A stretch of DNA of 5,327 nt from Acidobacteriota bacterium. Lineage in GTDB: Bacteria; Acidobacteriota; Thermoanaerobaculia; Multivoradales; SZUA-115. The stretch is from NCBI GenBank assembly GCA_003231035.1, contig QIHU01000601.1, positions 1 to 5,327 of the forward strand, written 5' to 3'. A program made the position numbers and the translations under genes. Shown here piece after piece: positions 1-5,327 of the stretch (the stretch's first letter is position 1; every line of letters starts with the position of its first letter). The notes below the pieces were generated by a model. The model made no database searches, had not been told where the DNA came from, and was given only the letters and a program-made list of their open reading frames with translations.

Positions 1-139
1 CCAGGGCGCCGTCGCCGGAGATCGCCATCTTGGCGCCCAGCGGTCGCGGAGCCGAGCCCCACACCTTGACCACCGTGGCGATCGCCACCGGCGTGCCGGC
101 GGCGCGCCATGCCTCTACTTGCGCCAAGATCTCACGCAT
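1..139 (-). CDS. XdhC/CoxI-family molybdoenzyme maturation factor, N-terminal fragment
   Basis: Reading the minus strand from the ATG at 139 gives 46 codons that run off the left edge of the window. The peptide starts MREILAQVEAW and continues with ATVVKVWGSAPRPLGAKM. This matches the N-terminal signature of XdhC/CoxI proteins: a short helix, then A-T-V-V-x-V-x-G-S-A-P-R-x-x-G-A-x-M. Family members bind molybdenum cofactor and help its sulfuration and insertion into xanthine dehydrogenase or CO-dehydrogenase-like enzymes in the cytoplasm. The start is supported by AGAGG on the minus strand (150-146), 6 bases before the ATG. The gene is transcribed away from the peptide cluster, and nothing visible links it to peptide modification, so I take it as a flanking housekeeping gene. 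Only the N-terminus is present, so the subfamily (XdhC or CoxI) cannot be decided. Confidence 0.85.
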   Translation of the reverse strand, partial: MREILAQVEAWRAAGTPVAIATVVKVWGSAPRPLGAKMAISGDGAL

Positions 140-299
140 GACCTACCTCTCTCTTCATGACCGACATTCTCCGCTATTTCCTTGGATTAGCCAAGTTCGG
201 TTGCCGTGGAGAGCGCCGCGTCAATCATCTTCTGGGGAGAAGGCGGGCCAGAGCTGTAACGGAATCCTTCAGAGGACACAGAAAGGTAGAGAGACTTCA
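140..299. other. Divergent intergenic region between xdhC-like gene and peptide cluster
   Basis: This stretch of about 160 bases separates two divergently read genes, so it should contain promoters for both. It is visibly less GC-rich than the flanking coding DNA. It contains a short perfect inverted repeat, CTTGG-attag-CCAAG (181-195), of operator size, but five-base arms can easily arise by chance. A weak sigma70-like pair, TTGCCG (201-206) and AATCAT (223-228) with a 16-base spacer, could serve the plus-strand cluster, but the match to consensus is poor. The reading frame of the downstream methyltransferase stays open across this region. The translated residues there do not look like protein, and the frame overlaps the opposite-strand xdhC start, so I treat it as non-coding. 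Confidence 0.5.
181..195. promoter_or_regulatory. Short inverted repeat, possible operator
   Basis: CTTGG (181-185) and CCAAG (191-195) are perfect inverted copies around the five-base spacer ATTAG. The position is central in the divergent promoter region, where a regulator controlling one or both genes could bind. The arms do not extend outward because the flanking bases are not complementary. This is a tentative call based only on symmetry and location. Confidence 0.2.
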
Positions 300-1190
300 G
301 TGGGAGTGTGGAATTTGAATATCGCGAGATCGGTAGGGAGAAGTGCGCCGGACAACAGGTTCAGAGAAGCCTCTTGGCTTTCTCTGGCGCGGGGTGCACA
401 GCTCCACGCCTTGCGGGTCTCCAGCAACTCCCCTGGTGCACGCTGGGCTGAGGAGGCGAGCGCCGAAGTGGTGCGCGGCGCCAGGCTCCAGGGCGGTGAG
501 AGGGTCGTCGATATTGCCTCAGGCGGTGGAGAGCCGGGGCTCGCTCTTGCCCTCGCCGGTGCTCAAACGACCCTGCTCGATTCCGATGACGCGGCGCTCC
601 AGGTGGCTCGATCGCGGGCCCGGTCGCTAGGGCTAGAGATTCGCACCGTCCACGGCTCGGCGGAAGATATACCGCTGCCCACCGGCTGCGCCGATGTGGT
701 GACTTGCCAGTGGGGTGTGCATCACTTCGAGCGCCCCGGGCTCGTCCTAGCTGAGGTCGCCCGCTTGTTGCGGCGGCGCGCCGACCGCGAGCCGTCCGGG
801 CGTTTCGTGGCTCTCGACTGGGGCCGCACCGACGGTACGGCACTGCATGAGGCGACTTGGAAACAGCTCGGCGTTTCGGCGGAGTCGGGTCCGAGCCTGG
901 CCGCCATCGTCGCTCCTCATTTGCAGGTCACCGAACGACGAACCGCGCGGATCGTCGTTCGGTGGGCGGGATCCTCCGCCGACCTGGTGGAGTCGATCTT
1001 CCGTCACACGCCGCAATTGGTGGCACGAATCGCGCGCGTCGATGAGAGGGAGGCCGCTGCGACTCGGTCCTCGGCCCAGCGACTCCTCGAAGTCCACCGT
1101 GTCGCGGGTGTCTTGGAACTGGAAGCGAGAATCGAGATCGTCGTGGCCGAAGGTGGGGACGAAGAAGGGGAGGCGAGGTTGCGCAGCTAA
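300..1190 (+). CDS. Class I SAM-dependent methyltransferase
   Basis: With the proposed GTG start this is a 296-residue cytoplasmic methyltransferase of the Rossmann-fold class I type (UbiE/Methyltransf_11-like). Residue numbers below count from that GTG. Motif I is VVDIASGGGEPG at 69-80, the SAM-binding glycine loop. LLDSDD around 92-97 supplies the acidic residue that normally binds the SAM ribose. GSAEDIPLP (119-127) and ADVVTCQWGVHHF (131-143) correspond to motifs II/III, followed by the usual helix AEVARLLRR. The start is uncertain: GTG at 300 has AGAGAG (288-293) 6 bases upstream, GTG at 306 and TTG at 315 are alternatives, and an in-frame ATG at 138 would add a non-protein-like extension overlapping the opposite xdhC start. 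The gene lies 90 bases upstream of the precursor in the same orientation, so it may methylate the modified peptide. The acceptor (N, O or C atom) cannot be read from the sequence, and a role in unrelated metabolism is possible. Confidence 0.85.
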   Translation: MGVWNLNIARSVGRSAPDNRFREASWLSLARGAQLHALRVSSNSPGARWAEEASAEVVRGARLQGGERVVDIASGGGEPGLALALAGAQTTLLDSDDAALQVARSRARSLGLEIRTVHGSAEDIPLPTGCADVVTCQWGVHHFERPGLVLAEVARLLRRRADREPSGRFVALDWGRTDGTALHEATWKQLGVSAESGPSLAAIVAPHLQVTERRTARIVVRWAGSSADLVESIFRHTPQLVARIARVDEREAAATRSSAQRLLEVHRVAGVLELEARIEIVVAEGGDEEGEARLRS

Positions 1191-1202
1191 AAGTTTGATT
1201 CG

Positions 1203-1252
1203 CGCGAGGCTCGCCGGCCTGTGGAGTGTCCACGGCCCCCAGCGGCCTCGCG
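1203..1252 (+). repeat. Nested inverted repeat (strong RNA stem-loop) upstream of precursor gene
   Basis: CGCGAGGC (1203-1210) pairs perfectly with GCCTCGCG (1245-1252). Nested inside, GGCC (1216-1219) can pair with GGCC (1234-1237), and GTGGA (1221-1225) pairs with TCCAC (1229-1233) across a three-base loop, with T1220 bulged. The result is a long GC-rich hairpin filling most of the gap between the methyltransferase stop and the precursor ribosome binding site. No U-tract follows (ATCCACAACCC), so it is not a canonical intrinsic terminator. It could partly block read-through, mark a processing site, or stabilise the 5' end of the precursor message; these roles are inference. Confidence 0.6.
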
Positions 1253-1267
1253 ATCCACAACCCTGAA

Positions 1268-1274
1268 AAGGAGA
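1268..1274 (+). promoter_or_regulatory. Strong ribosome binding site of precursor gene
   Basis: AAGGAGA lies 6 bases before the ATG at 1281 and is the best Shine-Dalgarno match in the window. It decides the precursor start in favour of 1281 over the in-frame ATG at 1221, which lies inside the hairpin. A strong site suits a precursor needed in larger amounts than its modifying enzymes. Confidence 0.85.
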
Positions 1275-1280
1275 TTGAGT

Positions 1281-1640
1281 ATGTCCCAATCAGCAGCCGA
1301 GGTATCACAGATCGTCGGCGAAGTGACCGCGAGGGCGCAGGCCGATTCTGAGTTTCGCAAGGCTTACCTCGCGGCTCCAGGCAAGGTCCTCGCCGAGGTG
1401 GGCCTAGAGGTTCCAAACAACGTCAACGTTCATGTGATCGAAGGCGATGGCACGGGCAAGATGCCGACCAGCTCGGCGAGTGATGTTTACCTGCTCTTGC
1501 CGACGGTCGAAGAGGTAGTCCAAGACGAGTCGCTCGCGGCCACGGAGTCGGCCTCGTGCCAATCCACGGCGAGTACTTGCTTCACCGTGCCGTCCTGCGC
1601 TTCCTGCGTGTCGTCGGCTTCCACCAACTCCTGTTCGTAA
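1281..1640 (+). CDS. TOMM precursor peptide with NHLP-type leader
   Basis: This 119-residue peptide is the likely substrate of the cluster. Residues 1-75 resemble the nitrile-hydratase-alpha-like leader (NHLP, TOMM propeptide domain): a helical start (AEVSQIVGEVTARA), then DSEFRKAYLAAPGKVLAEVG (22-41), LEVPNNVNVHVIE (42-54) and the hydrophobic end VYLLLP (69-74). An acidic linker (EEVVQDES, 77-84) follows. The C-terminal tail, about 90-119, is uncharged and contains five Cys (93, 100, 106, 109, 118) plus many Ser and Thr, the residues that YcaO enzymes cyclise. Each Cys is directly preceded by Ser or Thr. The leader cleavage site is not clear: there is no double-glycine, and the change in composition near residues 88-91 suggests a boundary there. 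Unlike Nif11-type leaders, it has the E-V-P-x-x-V-x-V-x-V-x-E strand typical of NHLP. The cyclodehydratase begins 24 bases after its stop. The exact product is unknown. Confidence 0.92.
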   Translation: MSQSAAEVSQIVGEVTARAQADSEFRKAYLAAPGKVLAEVGLEVPNNVNVHVIEGDGTGKMPTSSASDVYLLLPTVEEVVQDESLAATESASCQSTASTCFTVPSCASCVSSASTNSCS

Positions 1641-1645
1641 CTTCC

Positions 1646-1651
1646 TAAGGA
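1646..1651 (+). promoter_or_regulatory. Weak, distant ribosome binding site of cyclodehydratase gene
   Basis: TAAGGA is the only good Shine-Dalgarno match in the 24-base gap before the ATG at 1665. Its 13-base spacing is longer than ideal, which fits lower translation of the enzyme than of the precursor. The ATG itself is supported because the protein begins with the P-R-F-x-P-H-L segment usual at the N-terminus of this family. Confidence 0.5.
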
Positions 1652-1664
1652 CGTAAGCCCTACC

Positions 1665-3881
1665 ATGGAGACTCCGCGGTTTCGCCCCCATTTGACGCCG
1701 GCGATCGTTCGCCCGGACCAGCTCTATCTGCTGTCCGAACAAGGCGCCTTCTTACTTCGGGGACGCAGTGTTGTCTGCGTCGCGGAGCTTCTCGACGGTA
1801 ACCGCACTGTCGAGGACATCATCGCCGCCGCCAACGGCGTCAGCGAAGGCCAGGTACGGTATGTGCTGGCCCACTTCGAGTCGCGAGGTTATACGTGTGA
1901 CGCGTACCCCGCTCTGGATGAGGGCAGTGCGGCCTACTGGTCGTCTCTCGGCCTTGCACCCGGCGAGGCGGCTTCCCGCCTCGCCGATCTTCACGTTTCG
2001 GTCACTACTCTCGGGAGCTGCGAGGGCGCTGCGCTGCGCGCCGCGCTCGAAGAGATGGGGTTCGCCCTCAGCGAGGGTGGAACCCGAATCGTTCTCTGCA
2101 ACGACTACCTCCATCCGGGCCTCGAAGAGGTCAACCGGGCGGCGCTCGATTCCGGCGAGAAGTGGATGCTTTGCCGGCCGGTGGGGCTGGACCTTCTTCT
2201 CGGTCCGGTCTTCGTACCTGGAGAGACCGGCTGCTGGCGCTGCTTGCGCCAACGGCTGGCGGCCAACCGGTCGATCGAAGACTACCTGGCCCATACCCAA
2301 CAAGAGCGCTCCTCGTCATGCCCCGCGACCCTGCCCAGTGTCGATCGCCTCGCCGCCGGAATGATCGCTACCGAGATCAGCCGCTGGTTGGTCACCGGAC
2401 GAACCGGTCTCGAAGGCGAGATCCTCTCGGTGTCGACCCTCGACTGGGAGCAGCGCCGTCACCAGCTGACCCGGCGCCCCCAATGCGCCGCCTGCGGCGA
2501 CCCCGACATGCTGCGCCAGCCGCGGCCGATTCGTCTGGAGAGCTGCTCCAAAGTTCACACCCACGACGGCGGACATCGAGCCGCCTCGCCCGCGGCCACC
2601 TTGCGCCGCCTCGAACATCACGTGAGCCCGATCACTGGAGTAGTTCACACCCTCGAACGGATTACGCCCAAGGAGGACGATCTCCAGCATGTCTTCGTTT
2701 CCGGGCAGAACATGGCTCTTCAGCAGGGTTCGTACCACCAATTGCGGCGCAACTTACGTAGCCGCAGCTGCGGCAAAGGAGTGAGCGAAGAGCAGGCCCG
2801 GGTTAGCGCCGTCTGCGAGGCCATCGAGCGTTACTCGGGAGTCTTCCGGGGCACGGAGCCGGTGCGCGAGGCTTCGTTGACCGAACTCGGAAGGGAGGGG
2901 ATCGACCCGCGCGCCTGCATGTTGTTCAGCGCCGAGCAGTATCGCGATCGACAGGCGATCAATGCCCGTGGCAGCTTCTTCAACCGGATTCCTCAACCCT
3001 TCGACGAGGAGGCGAAGATCGACTGGTCACCGGTCTGGTCGCTGACCCACGAGGAACACCGCTACCTGCCAACCCCGTTGCTCTACTACTCCTATCCAGA
3101 GAACGATCCACCGACCTGTCTACCCGATTCCAACGGCTGCGCCGCCGGCAACACCCGGGAGGAGGCGATCCTCCAGGGGTTGCTCGAACTGGTGGAGCGC
3201 GACGCGGTGGCATCCTGGTGGTACAACCGAATCGCCATGCCCGAGGTCGATCTCGATTCGGCGGACCATCCGTACGTGCACCGACTGCGCCGCCGTCACG
3301 CCGAGACCGGGCGCCACCTTTGGGTCCTCGATCTGCGCGGCGATCTGGGTGTTCCAGTCTTCGTGGCCCTGAGCCGTCGGGTCGACCGGTCACCGCGGGA
3401 CATCGTCTTCGCTCCCGCCGCGCATCACGATCCGCGGGTAGCTCTGCTGCGGGCGCTGACCGAGCTCAACCAAATGATGCCGGCGGTGAGCAACGGAGGT
3501 GAGCCGGGGGAGTACGCTTACGACGACGAGGAGTGCATCCACTGGTGGCGTACCGCCACTCTCGATAACCAACCCTACCTGGCACCCACGCAGGCGCCTC
3601 ACACCGATCTGCGTACCCTGGCCTGGCAGGCCCACGACGATATTCGGGACGACATCGCGCTGCTCAAAGGGAAGGTGGAGGCGCAAGGGCTGGAGCTATT
3701 GGTGCTCGACCAGACGCGTCCCGACATCGATCTCTCGGTGGTCAAGGTGATCGTCCCTGGCTTGCGCCATTTCTGGGCTCGCTTTGCTCCCGGAAGGCTC
3801 TACGACGTGCCGGTGGCGATGGGCTGGCGCGACGAGCCGCTGGCCGAAAGCGGCTTGAACCCGATCTCGATCTTTATCTGA
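1665..3881 (+). CDS. Fused TOMM leader-binding/ThiF-like and YcaO cyclodehydratase
   Basis: This 738-residue protein joins the two halves of an azoline-forming cyclodehydratase. Residues 1-80 (PRFRPHL..., LLSEQGAFLLRGR, LLDGNRTVEDII) form a winged-helix leader-recognition region (RRE). Residues 105-280 resemble the ThiF/E1-like C-protein, with NDYLHPGLEEVNRAAL (146-161) and GPVFVPGETGCWRC (180-193). C190/C193 and C274/C277 make two CxxC pairs expected to hold structural zinc. The YcaO domain covers about 285-738: HVSPITGVV (319-327), GKGVSEEQARVSAVCEAIERY (370-390) and NGCAAGNTREEAI (490-502) followed by GLLELVERDAVASWWYN (505-521). These carry the Glu-rich ATP/Mg-binding motifs. Family enzymes phosphorylate the peptide amide oxygen with ATP to convert Cys, Ser and Thr to azolines in the cytoplasm. 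The protein is full length for the fused C-D type and complete in the window. It ends NPISIFI rather than the proline-rich PxPxP terminus common in stand-alone D-proteins. Confidence 0.95.
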   Translation: METPRFRPHLTPAIVRPDQLYLLSEQGAFLLRGRSVVCVAELLDGNRTVEDIIAAANGVSEGQVRYVLAHFESRGYTCDAYPALDEGSAAYWSSLGLAPGEAASRLADLHVSVTTLGSCEGAALRAALEEMGFALSEGGTRIVLCNDYLHPGLEEVNRAALDSGEKWMLCRPVGLDLLLGPVFVPGETGCWRCLRQRLAANRSIEDYLAHTQQERSSSCPATLPSVDRLAAGMIATEISRWLVTGRTGLEGEILSVSTLDWEQRRHQLTRRPQCAACGDPDMLRQPRPIRLESCSKVHTHDGGHRAASPAATLRRLEHHVSPITGVVHTLERITPKEDDLQHVFVSGQNMALQQGSYHQLRRNLRSRSCGKGVSEEQARVSAVCEAIERYSGVFRGTEPVREASLTELGREGIDPRACMLFSAEQYRDRQAINARGSFFNRIPQPFDEEAKIDWSPVWSLTHEEHRYLPTPLLYYSYPENDPPTCLPDSNGCAAGNTREEAILQGLLELVERDAVASWWYNRIAMPEVDLDSADHPYVHRLRRRHAETGRHLWVLDLRGDLGVPVFVALSRRVDRSPRDIVFAPAAHHDPRVALLRALTELNQMMPAVSNGGEPGEYAYDDEECIHWWRTATLDNQPYLAPTQAPHTDLRTLAWQAHDDIRDDIALLKGKVEAQGLELLVLDQTRPDIDLSVVKVIVPGLRHFWARFAPGRLYDVPVAMGWRDEPLAESGLNPISIFI

Positions 3882-3886
3882 GGACT

Positions 3887-3895
3887 GGAACTGAG
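3887..3895 (+). promoter_or_regulatory. Candidate ribosome binding region of dehydrogenase gene
   Basis: Only 16 bases separate the cyclodehydratase stop from the ATG at 3898, which indicates translation from one message. GGA at 3887-3889 lies 8 bases from that ATG, and GAGGA at 3880-3884, overlapping the stop codon, lies 13 bases away. In-frame ATGs at 3904 and 3916 are alternative starts, and the choice changes the protein by no more than six residues. Confidence 0.4.
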
Positions 3896-3897
3896 CC

Positions 3898-5327
3898 ATG
3901 GATATGCAAACTGAGATGCAACCTATTTTGAAACTCGTCGACACCACGAGAGTCGATCTCGGCGAGAGGTTCGTGCTCACCGCTCCGCTGCCGGTCGATC
4001 TCGGTGAGGCGAACGCGGGGCTGGAAAGGGCGCTGGCCCGGCTCGCTGCCGGGGGAGGCAAGCGGGATGAACTCACCGCCGCGGCCGCTGGCAACCACTG
4101 GTCCGATACCACTCGGGTTCTCGCCGCGCTCGACAAGCTCGATGGCGCGGGCCTTCTCTCGCGCACCTTTCCGTTGAGCGACTCGGCCACGGTCACCCTC
4201 GAACCCCTCTCCCCGCAAGCCAGCTTCGACCCGCGGCCGGAGCTGCCGCCACGGCCGCGACTCTCCCGCTTCGCCTGGATCCGGCGAGAGGGCGAGCGGA
4301 TGGTGATCGAATGCGCCTCCGGCCATGCCAGGCTCTGTCTTGAAGATGAGGGCGCTCTCGCTCTCTTCGCTGCTCTGTTTGCCGACTCCGGCGCCGATCT
4401 CGGCGACCTGCCGCCCCCCGCGTTGGTGGCGCTGCACAACATCGGGGCCTTGTCGGTGGCGCACGGTCGCGATGAGGAAGGGCCGTCTGGCGAGGGTGCG
4501 CAGGGCGGTGCGGACGGTAGCGAGAGCTGGGCCTTTCACGACCTGCTCTTCCACACCCGCAGCCGGCTCGGCCGCCATGGCGGCGCGCACGGAGCGACTT
4601 TCCGCTTCGTCGGTCAAGGCCGCGCTCCGGCGGCTCTGCGCCCGGCCAGCGGTCCGCTTGTGGCCCTCGCCGAGCCCGACCGGGCGGCCCTCGAACGGCT
4701 GAGCTTGGGCGCGGTCATGGCGGCTCGACGCTCGCTGCGCCACTATGCGGACCAGCCGATCCCGCTCGCCACCCTGAGCAGTTTTCTCTACCACACGGCG
4801 CGCATCGACGGGGTCCATACCTATCCCGTCCCCGCACCCGACGCCGAGCCGCGCACCGATCTTGAACTCCTGCGCCGCCCCTATCCCTCGGGCGGGGCGC
4901 TGCACGAACTGGAACACTACGTCGCCGTCCGTCCTACCGGCAAACAGGGCGGCGGACTCGACCCCGGCCTCTTCCGCTACCTTGGCGAAAGACACTGCCT
5001 GGAGCGCGTGGCCGAGTACACTCCGGCGGTCGCCGGTCTCTTCTTCGATGGTTGCCGATGCACCGGGCAGCCCTCGCCACCGCCGCTCTTGCTCATTCTC
5101 GCCGCCCGGTTCGAGCGCATGGCGTGGAAGTACGATGCGATCGCCTATTCCTGCATCCTAAAGAACGTCGGCGTGGTCTTCGAGACCGCCTACCTGGTGG
5201 CCACCGCGCTGGGCCTCGGCATCTGTGGCCTGGGCAGCGGCGACGCCGACCGCTTCGCCCGTGCCAGCGGCCGCCCGTACCTCATCGAGGGCTCGGTGGG
5301 AGAGATGATGCTCGGCTTGCCCGCGGC
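3898..5327 (+). CDS. SagB-type FMN-dependent azoline dehydrogenase, 3' truncated by window edge
   Basis: An open frame runs 476 codons from the ATG at 3898 to the window end without a stop. The C-terminal half is a nitroreductase-fold SagB/McbC-type peptide dehydrogenase. RRSLRHY (277-283) supplies FMN-phosphate-binding arginines. PYPSGGALHELE (328-339) and CILKNVGVVFETAYLVATAL (419-438), then LGLGICGLGSGD (438-449), are the family core blocks. W410-K411-Y412 matches the Lys-Tyr pair reported as important in TOMM dehydrogenases. Family members oxidise thiazolines and oxazolines to thiazoles and oxazoles. The N-terminal 270 residues are a long extension: a winged-helix-like segment (35-90), then a degenerate segment ending FHDLLFHTRSRLGRHGG (213-229), interrupted by a Gly/acid-rich stretch at 190-209. 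VGEMMLG (467-473) is normally close to the C-terminus, so probably only a few tens of residues or fewer are missing. It lies 16 bases after the cyclodehydratase and probably shares its message. Confidence 0.93.
   Translation, partial: MDMQTEMQPILKLVDTTRVDLGERFVLTAPLPVDLGEANAGLERALARLAAGGGKRDELTAAAAGNHWSDTTRVLAALDKLDGAGLLSRTFPLSDSATVTLEPLSPQASFDPRPELPPRPRLSRFAWIRREGERMVIECASGHARLCLEDEGALALFAALFADSGADLGDLPPPALVALHNIGALSVAHGRDEEGPSGEGAQGGADGSESWAFHDLLFHTRSRLGRHGGAHGATFRFVGQGRAPAALRPASGPLVALAEPDRAALERLSLGAVMAARRSLRHYADQPIPLATLSSFLYHTARIDGVHTYPVPAPDAEPRTDLELLRRPYPSGGALHELEHYVAVRPTGKQGGGLDPGLFRYLGERHCLERVAEYTPAVAGLFFDGCRCTGQPSPPPLLLILAARFERMAWKYDAIAYSCILKNVGVVFETAYLVATALGLGICGLGSGDADRFARASGRPYLIEGSVGEMMLGLPA

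Noticed and set aside
30..299. Upstream extension of the methyltransferase frame, including ATG at 30 and ATG at 138
   Set aside because: The extension overlaps the well-supported opposite-strand xdhC start and translates to non-protein-like sequence; the methyltransferase fold is complete without it.
1203..1260. Intrinsic terminator after the methyltransferase
   Set aside because: The stem is strong but no T-run follows the 3' arm, so a simple terminator is not supported.
1221..1280. Earlier in-frame ATG for the precursor
   Set aside because: It lies inside the hairpin and adds a Pro/Arg/Ser-rich stretch unlike an NHLP leader; the AAGGAGA site points to 1281.
1281..1640. Lanthipeptide precursor, since the core is Ser/Thr/Cys-rich
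   Set aside because: No lanthionine synthetase is visible, whereas a YcaO cyclodehydratase and azoline dehydrogenase sit directly downstream; the azole assignment fits better. NHLP leaders do occur with other RiPP classes, so the call depends on this context.
1752..2303. Minus-strand open frame antisense to the cyclodehydratase
   Set aside because: It is fully covered by the ThiF-like domain with its conserved motifs and has no convincing start or family signature.
3874..4995. Long minus-strand open frame (373 codons) antisense to the dehydrogenase gene
   Set aside because: Its translation is Arg/Gly/Ala-rich with no recognisable motif, while the plus strand encodes clear SagB-type motifs throughout. 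Long antisense open frames are common in GC-rich genes.

Overview
The window is GC-rich DNA with tightly spaced genes and looks like part of a bacterial chromosome. Its main content is a ribosomal peptide (RiPP) biosynthesis locus of the TOMM class (thiazole/oxazole-modified microcins, also called azol(in)e-containing peptides). The base composition and the NHLP-type precursor paired with a fused cyclodehydratase fit a high-GC soil or marine bacterium such as Myxococcota, Acidobacteriota or a relative. The sequence alone does not fix the phylum.

Layout. Positions 1-139 (minus strand) hold the first 46 codons of an XdhC/CoxI-family gene, a molybdoenzyme maturation factor that is probably an unrelated neighbour and so marks one edge of the locus. 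A divergent intergenic region of about 160 bases follows. From about 300 onward everything reads on the plus strand: a class I SAM-dependent methyltransferase (about 300-1190), a 90-base gap with a strong nested inverted repeat (1203-1252), a 119-residue precursor peptide (1281-1640), a 738-residue fused leader-binding/ThiF-like plus YcaO cyclodehydratase (1665-3881), and a SagB-type FMN dehydrogenase (3898 to the window end, 3' truncated).

How the genes work together (inference from family knowledge). The precursor has an NHLP (nitrile-hydratase-like) leader, which the N-terminal domain of the fused cyclodehydratase would bind. The YcaO domain would then use ATP to cyclise Cys, Ser and Thr in the C-terminal core to thiazolines and (methyl)oxazolines. 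The SagB-type enzyme would oxidise some or all of these to azoles. The methyltransferase is a plausible tailoring enzyme, though its target is unknown. No protease, exporter or immunity gene is visible; these may lie beyond the right edge or elsewhere in the genome.

The most distinctive feature is the core. All five cysteines are immediately preceded by Ser or Thr. The tail carries an imperfect internal duplication (ASC-x-S-[T/S]-AST, at residues 91-99 and 107-115) and contains no charged residue. I do not recognise this core as a characterised natural product.
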